Part shown: positions 1 to 7,356 of the stretch, in pieces
How the letters are laid out: each line of letters starts with the position of its first letter
Numbering within the stretch: position 1 is the first letter of the stretch
NCBI GenBank assembly: GCA_003130845.1
Contig: QEXW01000107.1
Location: 1 to 37,531 of the forward strand
Origin: Anaerolineae bacterium
GTDB lineage: Bacteria; Chloroflexota; Anaerolineae; Anaerolineales; Villigracilaceae
Direction: 5' to 3'
DNA: 37,531 bases
Translations under genes and position numbers: made by a program
The notes under the pieces: generated by a model
The model's database searches: none
What the model saw: only the letters and a program-made list of their open reading frames with translations
Told to the model about the DNA's origin: nothing

Positions 1-41
1 AAGAGCAAAGGACGGAATCGGGTAGAGTGGTTCTGATGCGG

Positions 42-47
42 TATAAT
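42..47 (+). promoter_or_regulatory. -10 element of gatC promoter, near-leaderless start
   Basis: A perfect TATAAT lies seven bases before the gatC ATG at 55. Initiation 6-7 bases downstream of the hexamer would place the transcript start at about 54-55, giving a leaderless or almost leaderless mRNA. No Shine-Dalgarno sequence precedes the ATG, which fits. No good -35 is visible 16-18 bases upstream. Confidence 0.5.
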
Positions 48-54
48 CGCGCCC

Positions 55-342
55 ATGCCACTTACTATTCAAGAAGTCGAACACATCGCTCGTTTAGCCC
101 GCTTGGAATTGACCGAGGCGGAAAAAACGCGTTATCGCCAGCAACTCTCAGCCATTTTGGATTATGTGGCCCAATTACAGAAACTCGATACCGCCAGTAT
201 TCCGCCTACGGCCAGTGTGTTCAGTGGTGATAGCCATTTGCGGCCGGATGTACCTTGTCCAGGCTTATCACGTGAAGAATTACTCAAGAACGCTCCTGAA
301 CAGGAACAGGGGCAGTTTAAGATTCCACCGGTGTTTGAATAA
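55..342 (+). CDS. gatC: Asp-tRNA(Asn)/Glu-tRNA(Gln) amidotransferase subunit C
   Basis: This 95-residue protein has the GatC family length and its N-terminal signature (LTIQEVEHIARLARLELTEAE), followed by a helical stretch and a C-terminal extended part ending in FKIPPVFE. GatC wraps around the GatA-GatB interface and stabilises the heterotrimer that amidates misacylated Glu-tRNA(Gln) and Asp-tRNA(Asn) in the cytoplasm. gatA follows after 55 bases; gatB is not in the window. The ATG at 55 is the only start that fits the family N-terminus. It has no ribosome-binding site but sits just after a TATAAT, so it is probably translated from a leaderless message. Confidence 0.95.
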   Translation: MPLTIQEVEHIARLARLELTEAEKTRYRQQLSAILDYVAQLQKLDTASIPPTASVFSGDSHLRPDVPCPGLSREELLKNAPEQEQGQFKIPPVFE

Positions 343-397
343 GAAGTCCGGCTTGCGCGCCTAACATATCTTCCCCTGCACTTGTCACTCTATCCCC

Positions 398-1879
398 ATG
401 TTTTCTCTGACCAAAGCCCAGAAACTACTCCAACGCGGAGAAATTTCCAGCCGTGAATTGGTTTTGACCTGCCTCAAGCGTATTTCTGTGCTGGAAGAGA
501 CCATCCATGCCTTTTTATATCTCGATGCCGAGGGCGCGCTCAGACAAGCAGATTTGGCCGATGCCAAACTGGCTGAATGGCGCCAGGCTGGTTTGCCTGC
601 TGACCAGTCTATTGGTTTATTGGGCATCCCAATTGCCGTCAAAGACGTCTTAACCGTGCAGGGTATGCCTTGTACGTGTGGCTCCAAGATTCTAGAAGGC
701 TACATTCCACCTTTTACCGCTACGGTGGTGGAGAAGTTGCAAGCAGCCGGGGCTATTGTGCTGGGCAAGACCAATACGGACGAGTTTGCGATGGGCTCTA
801 GCACAGAGAATTCGGCCTATGGGGTGACACGTAACCCGTGGGATACGACCCGTGTGCCGGGTGGCTCTTCGGGCGGTTCGGCAGCGGCTGTGGCGGCGGG
901 GTTTGCTCTGGCAGCGCTGGGGACAGATACCGGCGGGTCGGTGCGTCAGCCGGCTTCTTTTTGTGGAGTAACAGGTCTCAAACCAACCTATGGGCGGGCC
1001 TCGCGTTATGGCTTGGTGGCGTATGGCTCATCGTTGGATGTGGTTGGCGTGTTTGCTCGCAGTGCAGCAGATGCAGCCGTGGTGTTCTCTGCTTACAATG
1101 GACGCGACCCACGGGATGCAACCACACAAGACCTGCCAGATGCAAAGATTGTTCTGGAAGCGGAAGCCAGCCCATGCCTGGAAGGAATCCGGATTGGTGT
1201 GCCAAAAGAGTATTTCATCGCCGGTATTCAGCCGGAGGTGGAAGAAAAAGTCCGCGCGGCAATTCAAACAATGGCCGACCTGGGTGCTGAAATCCGTGAA
1301 GTCAGTTTGCCGCACACCGAATATGCCTTACCCGTCTATTATCTGATTGCCCCGGCCGAGGCCTCGGCCAACCTGGCGCGCTTTGACGGGGTGCGCTATG
1401 GCCCGCGTGTGAGTGGGGAAAGCATGTGGGATGTCTTTTATAAGACACGCGGTGCGAAGTTCGGTGATGAAGTGCGACGACGGATTATGCTAGGCACGTA
1501 TGCGCTCTCGGCGGGCTATTATGATGCTTTTTATGGCCAAGCGCAAAAGGTGCGCACGCTGATTAAACGCGATTTCGAGCAGGTTTTCCGTCAGGTGGAT
1601 GCAGTGGCTTGCCCGGTCGCGCCGACTACGGCCTTTCCCATCGGCGCGCACGGCGGCGACCCCTTGGCGATGTATCTGGAGGATATTTTTACCCTGCCTG
1701 CCAATTTGGCCGGTGTGCCAGGGCTGGCGTTTCCGGTCGGGTTTGATGCAGCTGGTCTGCCGGTAGGGATGCAGCTGATGGGACGGCATTTTGACGAAGC
1801 CACGCTGTTTCGACTAGCGTATGCCTATCAGCAGGTCACCAATTGGCATGTACAATATCCCCCACTGCTTCAGTCATAA
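398..1879 (+). CDS. gatA: Asp-tRNA(Asn)/Glu-tRNA(Gln) amidotransferase subunit A
   Basis: This is a full-length amidase-signature protein of 493 residues. GatA hydrolyses glutamine and passes the ammonia to GatB for transamidation of mischarged tRNA. The Ser-cisSer-Lys catalytic set is visible: Lys82 in [10 protein letters not shown], the GGSSGGS loop at residues 155-161, and Ser181 in [10 protein letters not shown]. The C-terminal part carries [15 protein letters not shown], typical of the family. It follows gatC closely and probably shares its transcript. The start at 398 has no clear Shine-Dalgarno sequence; the upstream bases are pyrimidine-rich. GatA function depends on a gatB located elsewhere in the genome. 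Confidence 0.97.
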   Translation: MFSLTKAQKLLQRGEISSRELVLTCLKRISVLEETIHAFLYLDAEGALRQADLADAKLAEWRQAGLPADQSIGLLGIPIAVKDVLTVQGMPCTCGSKILEGYIPPFTATVVEKLQAAGAIVLGKTNTDEFAMGSSTENSAYGVTRNPWDTTRVPGGSSGGSAAAVAAGFALAALGTDTGGSVRQPASFCGVTGLKPTYGRASRYGLVAYGSSLDVVGVFARSAADAAVVFSAYNGRDPRDATTQDLPDAKIVLEAEASPCLEGIRIGVPKEYFIAGIQPEVEEKVRAAIQTMADLGAEIREVSLPHTEYALPVYYLIAPAEASANLARFDGVRYGPRVSGESMWDVFYKTRGAKFGDEVRRRIMLGTYALSAGYYDAFYGQAQKVRTLIKRDFEQVFRQVDAVACPVAPTTAFPIGAHGGDPLAMYLEDIFTLPANLAGVPGLAFPVGFDAAGLPVGMQLMGRHFDEATLFRLAYAYQQVTNWHVQYPPLLQS

Positions 1880-1935
1880 GTCATGCTACGACTTTCAAGC
1901 AAAGCATGTATTCATTACTTCTTTAGGAGATGTTC

Positions 1936-2910
1936 ATGAACATTTTTGTTACCGGAGGGGCGGGGTATATTGGTTCTGCTACCGCGGAGGCATTGCTCAA
2001 AGCAGGCCATTCCGTGACGGTGTACGATTCGCTGGTTACTGGGCATCGTCAGGCTGTGCCAGAAGGTGCAAAATTTATCCATGCAGAACTTTCAGATACT
2101 CTCGCACTGGCGTTGGCGCTAAAGGAAGAACAGTATGACGCGGTGATGCATTTTGCCGCTTTCATCGAGGCCGGCGAGAGCATGAAAGACCCCGCCAAAT
2201 TCTTCCGCAACAATTTGATTAATTCACTCACGCTGATTGAAGCAACGGTCAAAGCCGGCGTATCGCGTTTTTTGCTCTCTTCGACAGCGGCAGTGTATCA
2301 ATCCAGTGACGAGCCCCTCACCGAAGATTCGCCCTTGGGGCCAACGAATACCTATGGTTACACTAAACTTGCCATTGAGCAGTCGCTGGATTGGTATCGC
2401 CAAATTCACAAGCTGCACTATGCTGCTTTGCGTTATTTTAATGCCAGCGGGGCGCTGCCCGGACGCGGCGAGGCACATCAACCTGAAAGCCATCTCATCC
2501 CGCGCGTCCTTCAGGTCGCGTTAGGACAAGCCGAATATGCTTACATTTTCGGAACCGATTACCCCACCCCGGATGGAACCTGCATTCGCGATTATATTCA
2601 CATTGCGGACCTGGTTTCGGCACATATTTTGGCGGTGGAAGCCTTGGCTGAACGGGATAAACTTATCTACAACGTGGGTTCGGGGCATGGCTATTCGGTG
2701 CGCGAGGTGATTGATACCGCGAGCGAGGTGGTTGGCCGGCGGATTCCTGTGAAGGAAATGCCGCGCCGTCCGGGTGATTCGGCTCGTTTGGTGGCTTCTT
2801 CGGAAAAAATTCGGCGCGAATTAGGCTGGCAGCCGCAGCATGATAACCTGCGTGACATTATCGGCAGTGCGTGGGAATGGCATCGCAGTCACCCGCATGG
2901 ATATGAATAA
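1936..2910 (+). CDS. galE: UDP-glucose 4-epimerase
   Basis: This is an extended short-chain dehydrogenase/reductase that interconverts UDP-glucose and UDP-galactose using tightly bound NAD. The N-terminus has the glycine-rich NAD motif TGGAGYIGS. The catalytic region shows LLSSTAAVY and the YxxxK motif YGYTK, and the substrate region shows LRYFNASGA and DGTCIRDYIH, characteristic of GalE. The ATG at 1936 is preferred over the in-frame ATG at 1930 because AGGAG (1925-1929) is then 6 bases upstream; the 1930 ATG would overlap the ribosome-binding site. It could supply UDP-Gal to the polysaccharide locus at 21-37 kb. A strong hairpin terminator follows directly. Confidence 0.92.
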   Translation: MNIFVTGGAGYIGSATAEALLKAGHSVTVYDSLVTGHRQAVPEGAKFIHAELSDTLALALALKEEQYDAVMHFAAFIEAGESMKDPAKFFRNNLINSLTLIEATVKAGVSRFLLSSTAAVYQSSDEPLTEDSPLGPTNTYGYTKLAIEQSLDWYRQIHKLHYAALRYFNASGALPGRGEAHQPESHLIPRVLQVALGQAEYAYIFGTDYPTPDGTCIRDYIHIADLVSAHILAVEALAERDKLIYNVGSGHGYSVREVIDTASEVVGRRIPVKEMPRRPGDSARLVASSEKIRRELGWQPQHDNLRDIIGSAWEWHRSHPHGYE

Positions 2911-2914
2911 CAAT

Positions 2915-2945
2915 AACGGGGCAAGCCGCAGACTTGCCCCGTTTT
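2915..2945. terminator. Bidirectional intrinsic terminator between galE and the kinase gene
   Basis: An 11-bp perfect stem (AACGGGGCAAG at 2915-2925 with CTTGCCCCGTT at 2933-2943) and a 7-base loop are followed by a T run. The facing kinase gene on the - strand ends at 2947, so the hairpin probably serves both convergent genes. Confidence 0.9.
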
Positions 2946-2946
2946 A

Positions 2947-4935
2947 CTATCCAAGAGCCAGCACGAATTCGGAGGCGGTAGCGTAGCGCTCTGCTGGTTT
3001 TTTGGCCATGGCGCGTTGAAGCGCAAGGGCCGTCTGCCGTGGCAAACTGGGCAGAGCTTCGCGCGCATCGGGAGGCGGGGCTGTGAGATGCGCCAGCAAA
3101 AGTGCGCCTGCGCTGGGGCGCTTGAAAGGCAGTGAACCGGTCAGCAGTTGATAGGTCATGATTCCCAAGGCGTAAATGTCTGCGCGTCCGTCAACTTCTT
3201 CTGCACCCTGGATTTGTTCCGGGGCGATGTAGTCAAAGGTTCCTAAAACCGCTGCGGAGGCGGTGATGTTGGTGTGTGCGTTGGTGATTTTAGAGATACC
3301 AAAATCGGTCAACACTGCCCGGGTGTTCGCATCGTGTGTATCGAGCATAACATTTGAGGGCTTCACATCGCGGTGCACCAAACCGGCAGTATGAGCATAG
3401 TCGAGCGCCTCGGCCACTTCGCGTAAGATGGGCAGGGCTGTTGCCAGGGGCATCCGTCCGTTTTGTTTGAGATACGTCGAGAGATTGATGCCATTGAGAT
3501 ATTCCATCACCATGTAATACAGGCCATTTTCCTCGCCAAAATCAAATAGGCGCACAATGTGAGGATGTTCTAATCCGGAGAGAATTTGTGCCTCGCGTAG
3601 GAAGCGCCGCCGAAAGACATCGTCCTGTGCCAGACTTGAGAGTAGGACTTTGATGGCGACCGTGCGTTGTTGCGTCGGATGCTCGGCGCGGTAGACTTCG
3701 GCCATACCACCTTTGCCAATCAGTTCCAAGTTCTGGTAATGGGAAAACAACAACGGCACCAGGGTTTGTGTGTCGGGCGAGGCCAGGTACTTTCGTTCGG
3801 GAGGGGTTTTCAAATAATCAATTTTGATGCTGTAAAATGTCCGATCCACAAACCGCTGCAGTGCTTTGCGCGCTGGTTGGAAGAGCCCTCCAGCGATGAG
3901 CGCCGAGATGACCAATCCGAGGGTCGCTTGTGTGCCAGGTGCAGTGATAGCAAAGATGGCATTTATCACCAGCAGTACCAGGCCGAAAATCGAAGCGATG
4001 AGTGCGGTCAATGCACCGTACACCAAAGCGCGGTTAATCAGGAAATCAATATCAAATAGTTTATAGCGGGCGATTGCAATGGTGAGTGCCGTCGGGAAGG
4101 CCAAAAACAGCGGGATGCTCACAACGCGCATGACCATGATGAAAATATTGAAGGCGGTAGAAGTCTGATTTTGTAAGGCAGGAACGAAAATCGGTGGCAG
4201 GCTAAAGGCCAAAAACCAAGCCAGCGGCGCCACCATACCTGAAACAGCCCAGCGGATTTGCTCTCTTTGGTTGGGGTTCGTAGTTTGTCGGTAGCGATAT
4301 ACCATCGCAAAGATGCCGGTGGCATACCAACCAAGCAGGTTAAAAATAGCACCGGCGCTCAAATTCTCACCGGCAAAGAAAGGCGAGGTGGGCAAATAGA
4401 GGAGCACAATATTTACGACCATTAGGGGCAGCAAAAAACGGAATACGCGCGGCAAGATTCGCCCATCGGGATACAACCAACCTAGCACAATGATGCCGAT
4501 TTCTCCCATCATCATAATGGGGCTGAAGAAGAGTTGTAATTCTGATTGATACATCAATTCATGGCCAATGTTGGTCACGCGCATTCCAAAGGTCATCATC
4601 ATGACCGAAAGAAAGATGGCGAACCAGTCATCGGAACGGCGCAGAAACAAGAGCATGGCCAGGCTGAAGAAGCCCAGCAGAATATATACATCGGCCAGTA
4701 GTTGGACGGTGGAATACGTAAACAGGGTGAGACTGATACGCGCTACCTGGCTGAGCAGATATAACAGGTTTGTATTGCTCGTCCATGTGGTAAAAAAGTA
4801 ACCGGAAAGCAGCCAGGCAATCCAGGTAACGACCAGCATCCAGCCACCTTGCAAGACCAGGCGCAAGACCGGTCGCTTTTGGAGAGAAGTGTGTGTGGTT
4901 GTGCCTGGAGTGGGTGTAGCGGGCGTATTGGTCAT
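2947..4935 (-). CDS. Membrane Ser/Thr protein kinase with N-terminal multi-TM sensor-type module
   Basis: This 662-residue protein has two halves. Residues 25-350 contain about eight to ten hydrophobic segments and end with ARYKLFDIDFLINRALVYG (289-307) and QRFVDRTFYS (360-369), a module I associate mainly with histidine kinases and LuxR-type proteins of Chloroflexota. Residues 400-662 form a complete Hanks-type kinase: glycine loop GKGGMAEV (407-414), ATP-binding Lys429, catalytic HRDVKPSN (521-528), DFG (544-546) and APEQ (571-574). The active-site residues are intact, so it should phosphorylate Ser/Thr targets at the membrane. There is no PASTA domain and no PP2C phosphatase nearby. It is monocistronic, and its ATG lies only 12 bases after a TATACT, without a Shine-Dalgarno sequence. 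The signal and substrates are unknown. Confidence 0.9.
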   Translation of the reverse strand: MTNTPATPTPGTTTHTSLQKRPVLRLVLQGGWMLVVTWIAWLLSGYFFTTWTSNTNLLYLLSQVARISLTLFTYSTVQLLADVYILLGFFSLAMLLFLRRSDDWFAIFLSVMMMTFGMRVTNIGHELMYQSELQLFFSPIMMMGEIGIIVLGWLYPDGRILPRVFRFLLPLMVVNIVLLYLPTSPFFAGENLSAGAIFNLLGWYATGIFAMVYRYRQTTNPNQREQIRWAVSGMVAPLAWFLAFSLPPIFVPALQNQTSTAFNIFIMVMRVVSIPLFLAFPTALTIAIARYKLFDIDFLINRALVYGALTALIASIFGLVLLVINAIFAITAPGTQATLGLVISALIAGGLFQPARKALQRFVDRTFYSIKIDYLKTPPERKYLASPDTQTLVPLLFSHYQNLELIGKGGMAEVYRAEHPTQQRTVAIKVLLSSLAQDDVFRRRFLREAQILSGLEHPHIVRLFDFGEENGLYYMVMEYLNGINLSTYLKQNGRMPLATALPILREVAEALDYAHTAGLVHRDVKPSNVMLDTHDANTRAVLTDFGISKITNAHTNITASAAVLGTFDYIAPEQIQGAEEVDGRADIYALGIMTYQLLTGSLPFKRPSAGALLLAHLTAPPPDAREALPSLPRQTALALQRAMAKKPAERYATASEFVLALG

Positions 4936-4947
4936 AACGTATGGGTA

Positions 4948-4953
4948 AGTATA
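4948..4953 (-). promoter_or_regulatory. Candidate -10 for the Ser/Thr kinase gene
   Basis: TATACT on the - strand ends 12 bases before the kinase ATG, which would give a leader of only about 5-6 bases. No Shine-Dalgarno sequence and no clear -35 are seen. Confidence 0.35.
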
Positions 4954-4999
4954 TAACCACTGATGGTTTTGGAGATTACGTTTGATGTACGGTTTTCCA

Positions 5000-5028
5000 T
5001 TGTGAAAGGTTGCGCAACAGATTTTAAT
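5000..5028 (+). promoter_or_regulatory. Candidate sigma-70 promoter for the class V aminotransferase gene
   Basis: TTGTGA (5000-5005) and TTTAAT (5023-5028) are separated by 17 bases in the divergent intergenic region. The spacer holds the perfect 10-bp palindrome GTTGCGCAAC (5009-5018), a possible operator. Confidence 0.45.
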
Positions 5029-5108
5029 CGCTCAGTCTGTGATTTGGCTGAAAATGTGATAGGCTTACTTGTTGTAAACCATAAAAAATGGATTTCGCTT
5101 CTCGATGA

Positions 5109-6278
5109 GTGTTGAAAATGAATGCGCTTAAATCTCTCTTTTTGCTCGACCCAGAAGTGCACTTTTTGAATCATGGCTCGTTTGGTGCTTGTCCCATTCC
5201 CGTTTTTAACGCTTATCAAAACTGGCAAAGACGGCTTGAGCGTCAGCCTGTGTTGTTTTTGGGGCGTGAATACGATTCTTTACTGCACGAAGCACGCCTT
5301 GCATTAGGGGCGTACCTGAATGCCCAGGTTGATGATTTGGTTTATATCCCGAATGCAACGCACGGTGTCAACATTGTCGCGCGTTCCCTCAACCTTGCGC
5401 CAGGCGACGAAGTGTTGACCACTGACCATGAATACGGCGCGTGTGACCTAGCCTGGGAATTTATGTGCAGCAAAAGTGGGGCCAAGTACATTCACCAGCC
5501 TATTCGGTTGCCCGTCCAGACGGAAGAAGAGGTGGTCGCTCAGTTTTGGGCGGGTGTGACAGAACGGACACGGGTGATTTACCTGAGCCACATCACCTCC
5601 CCCACTGCTTTGCGCCTGCCGGTGCAACGAATTTGTGCCTTGGCGCGCCGGGCCGGGATTCTTACGGTGATTGATGCGGCGCATTCTCCCGGTCAAATTC
5701 CGGTAGATTTGCAAGCCCTGGGGGCAGATATTGTGTTTGGCAATTTGCACAAGTGGATGCTGGCCCCAAAAGGTGCCGCCTTTTTGTATGCGCGGCCTGA
5801 AATTCAATCGAGATTGGAGCCGCTGGTGGTGAGTTGGGGATACGGAAAAAGCAGGACGGGGGAGAGCGGCTCGCGTTTTGTGGATTACTTTCAGTGGACG
5901 GGGACGCACGACCCCTCTGCCGCGCTATCTGTTCCGGCGGCGATTCGCTTCATGCAAGAACAGGATTGGGAAACGGTGCGCCGCACGTGTCATAACTTGT
6001 TGATACAGGCTGTCACACAAGTTTGTAACCTGACGCAAATGCCACCCCTCTACCCTCTGAATGAGACGTTTTGCAGTCAGATGGCGATTGCGCCGCTGCC
6101 GTTACAAACAGATTTGGCTATGCTGAAAGCCCGACTCTACGATGAATACAAAGTAGAAGTGCCGCTCATTGCCTGGAATGACCATAAGTTTGTGCGCATT
6201 TCGGTGCAAGGATACAACTCGTACGAAGATATAGAGGCACTCATCAGGGGATTACAACAGCTGCTAGCGATTCACTAG
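5109..6278 (+). CDS. PLP-dependent class V aminotransferase, isopenicillin-N-epimerase-like
   Basis: This 389-residue protein is a fold-type I PLP enzyme of the class V (NifS/Csd/CefD-like) group. It begins with the typical HFLNHGSFGACP, has NATHGVNIVARSL for phosphate binding, VIDAAHSPGQ with the cofactor-contacting Asp, and the Schiff-base lysine in GNLHKWMLAPKG. No conserved cysteine-desulfurase active-site Cys is evident, so an epimerase- or lyase-like amino acid reaction is more likely than sulfur transfer; the substrate cannot be assigned. The start is uncertain: GTG at 5109, TTG at 5112 and ATG at 5118 are all in frame and none has a good Shine-Dalgarno sequence. It stands alone, ahead of the tRNA gene. 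Confidence 0.85.
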   Translation: MLKMNALKSLFLLDPEVHFLNHGSFGACPIPVFNAYQNWQRRLERQPVLFLGREYDSLLHEARLALGAYLNAQVDDLVYIPNATHGVNIVARSLNLAPGDEVLTTDHEYGACDLAWEFMCSKSGAKYIHQPIRLPVQTEEEVVAQFWAGVTERTRVIYLSHITSPTALRLPVQRICALARRAGILTVIDAAHSPGQIPVDLQALGADIVFGNLHKWMLAPKGAAFLYARPEIQSRLEPLVVSWGYGKSRTGESGSRFVDYFQWTGTHDPSAALSVPAAIRFMQEQDWETVRRTCHNLLIQAVTQVCNLTQMPPLYPLNETFCSQMAIAPLPLQTDLAMLKARLYDEYKVEVPLIAWNDHKFVRISVQGYNSYEDIEALIRGLQQLLAIH

Positions 6279-6310
6279 TCTATTTCGCGCCAAAACAGGG
6301 CGGCTTTGCA

Positions 6311-6340
6311 TTGACGATGAAGACCGGTTTAAGTTATACT
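6311..6340 (+). promoter_or_regulatory. Promoter of tRNA-Pro
   Basis: TTGACG (6311-6316) and TATACT (6335-6340) with an 18-base spacer lie 13 bases before the mature tRNA 5' end, as expected for a stable RNA promoter. Confidence 0.75.
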
Positions 6341-6353
6341 GCGGCTTACACAA

Positions 6354-6430
6354 CGGGGTGTGGCGCAGCTGGCTAGCGCGCTTGCTTTGGGAGCAAGAGG
6401 TCGTCGGTTCGAATCCGTCCACCCCGACCA
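6354..6430 (+). tRNA. tRNA-Pro (anticodon TGG)
   Basis: A complete 77-base cloverleaf. The acceptor stem CGGGGTG pairs with CACCCCG, the D stem is GCGC/GCGC, and the anticodon arm CTTGC-TTTGGGA-GCAAG carries anticodon TGG with G37. The T loop is TTCGAAT, the discriminator is A and the CCA end is encoded. The T stem GTCGG/CCGTC has one T-T mismatch at the second pair. It has its own promoter and a downstream hairpin. Confidence 0.96.
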
Positions 6431-6446
6431 ATTCTTTTATCCGGTC

Positions 6447-6487
6447 AAACCGCCGTTCCGACTTTGGTTGCGGCGGTTTCTGTTTGG
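6447..6487 (+). terminator. Terminator after tRNA-Pro
   Basis: A 9-bp perfect stem (AAACCGCCG 6447-6455 with CGGCGGTTT 6471-6479) with a 15-base loop, followed by a weak T-rich stretch (CTGTTTG), 17 bases after the tRNA. Confidence 0.6.
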
Positions 6488-6553
6488 GTAGGTGGCGCTT
6501 GAATGTTTTGCCTTCTCGCTCCGTGCCTGACGATTAGAGCCAGCCACACTTAA

Positions 6554-6571
6554 AAGTGCAGAATTGCACAA
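6554..6571 (+). promoter_or_regulatory. Candidate Rex operator (autoregulation)
   Basis: The symmetric core GTGCA-GAAT-TGCAC (6556-6569), flanked by AA on both sides, matches 10 of 14 defined positions of the Rex consensus TTGTGAA-N4-TTCACAA. It overlaps the -35 hexamer of the rex promoter, so bound Rex would block RNA polymerase. Confidence 0.5.
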
Positions 6572-6592
6572 AATTTATTTTTATGGTAGATT
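6564..6592 (+). promoter_or_regulatory. Candidate rex promoter
   Basis: TTGCAC (6564-6569) and TAGATT (6587-6592) with a 17-base spacer, about 35 bases before the rex start codon. Confidence 0.5.
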
Positions 6593-6626
6593 ATCAGAAA
6601 ATTTGTCCAATTTTATGGAGGCTGCA

Positions 6627-7268
6627 ATGAATGCTGCCAAGGTGCCAGATATTGTCGTGAGTCGTTTGCCTGTTTACTTGCGGGCTTTGCAACGATTGGC
6701 AGATGCCGGAATGACGACCACCTCCTCAAAAGAATTGGGGGAAAAGGTTGGAATTTCTGCTGCGCAAATTCGCAAAGACCTCTCGCAGTTTGGTGAGTTT
6801 GGCAAGCAAGGTACGGGATACTACATCCCTTATCTCATTGAACGCCTAAGTAAAATCTTGAAAGTAGAACATGTTTGGGATGTCGCCGTTGTAGGCATGG
6901 GTGAAATTGGTCATGCGGTCGTGCGTTATCAGGGCTTTGGCAATCGAGGCTTTCGGGTGGCGATGTGTTTTGACAATGACCCGGAAAAGGTGGGCAAGCA
7001 AGTTTGTGCCGATGTTGCCAATTGCTCTTTTGTTATTCGTGATGCACGCAACATGGTGCGCGATATTCGAGAAGCAAATATTAAATTGGCGATGCTCTGC
7101 ACCCCGGCTTCGGCGGCGCAAGAAGTGGCCAACCAATTGGTGGAAGCCGGCGTGCGGGGGATTTTGAACTATGCCCCCTTACGCTTAATTGTTCCGCCGA
7201 GCGTTAAAGTGCAACATATTGACCCGGCTATTTATTTGCAGCGCATGACCTATTACATTGAGCCCTAA
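6627..7268 (+). CDS. rex: Redox-sensing transcriptional repressor Rex
   Basis: Rex senses the NADH/NAD+ ratio and represses fermentation and respiration genes when NADH is low. From the ATG at 6627 the protein is 213 residues. It has an N-terminal winged helix with the family recognition segment ISAAQIRKDLSQFGEFGKQG, then a Rossmann domain with VVGMGEIGHAVV and FDNDPEKVG, and a C-terminal swapped helix ending IYLQRMTYYIEP. The start at 6627 is chosen because GGAGG (6617-6621) is 5 bases upstream; the frame is also open from an earlier ATG at 6564, but that segment contains the promoter. A likely Rex box sits in its own promoter. coaE follows from a separate promoter. Confidence 0.95.
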   Translation: MNAAKVPDIVVSRLPVYLRALQRLADAGMTTTSSKELGEKVGISAAQIRKDLSQFGEFGKQGTGYYIPYLIERLSKILKVEHVWDVAVVGMGEIGHAVVRYQGFGNRGFRVAMCFDNDPEKVGKQVCADVANCSFVIRDARNMVRDIREANIKLAMLCTPASAAQEVANQLVEAGVRGILNYAPLRLIVPPSVKVQHIDPAIYLQRMTYYIEP

Positions 7269-7276
7269 TCTTCCTT

Positions 7277-7305
7277 TTGACATTCTGAAGCCGTACGGCT
7301 AAAAT
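7277..7305 (+). promoter_or_regulatory. coaE promoter with palindrome in the spacer
   Basis: TTGACA (7277-7282) and TAAAAT (7300-7305) are spaced by 17 bases, close to consensus. The perfect 12-bp palindrome AGCCGTACGGCT (7289-7300) fills the spacer up to the -10, where a bound regulator would directly affect polymerase. Confidence 0.7.
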
Positions 7306-7356
7306 GAGAGAGAAAATTCATGTATCCATCTGGCGTGTTGCTTCAAGGAGTGGCCT

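Noticed and set aside
4568-4801. 77-residue + strand ORF opposite the Ser/Thr kinase gene
   Set aside because: It is a shadow of the membrane-segment codons of the kinase, without its own start signals.
6564-6626. N-terminal extension of Rex by 21 residues
   Set aside because: The segment contains the candidate promoter, and the ATG at 6627 has a well-placed GGAGG; the extension does not fit the Rex family N-terminus.
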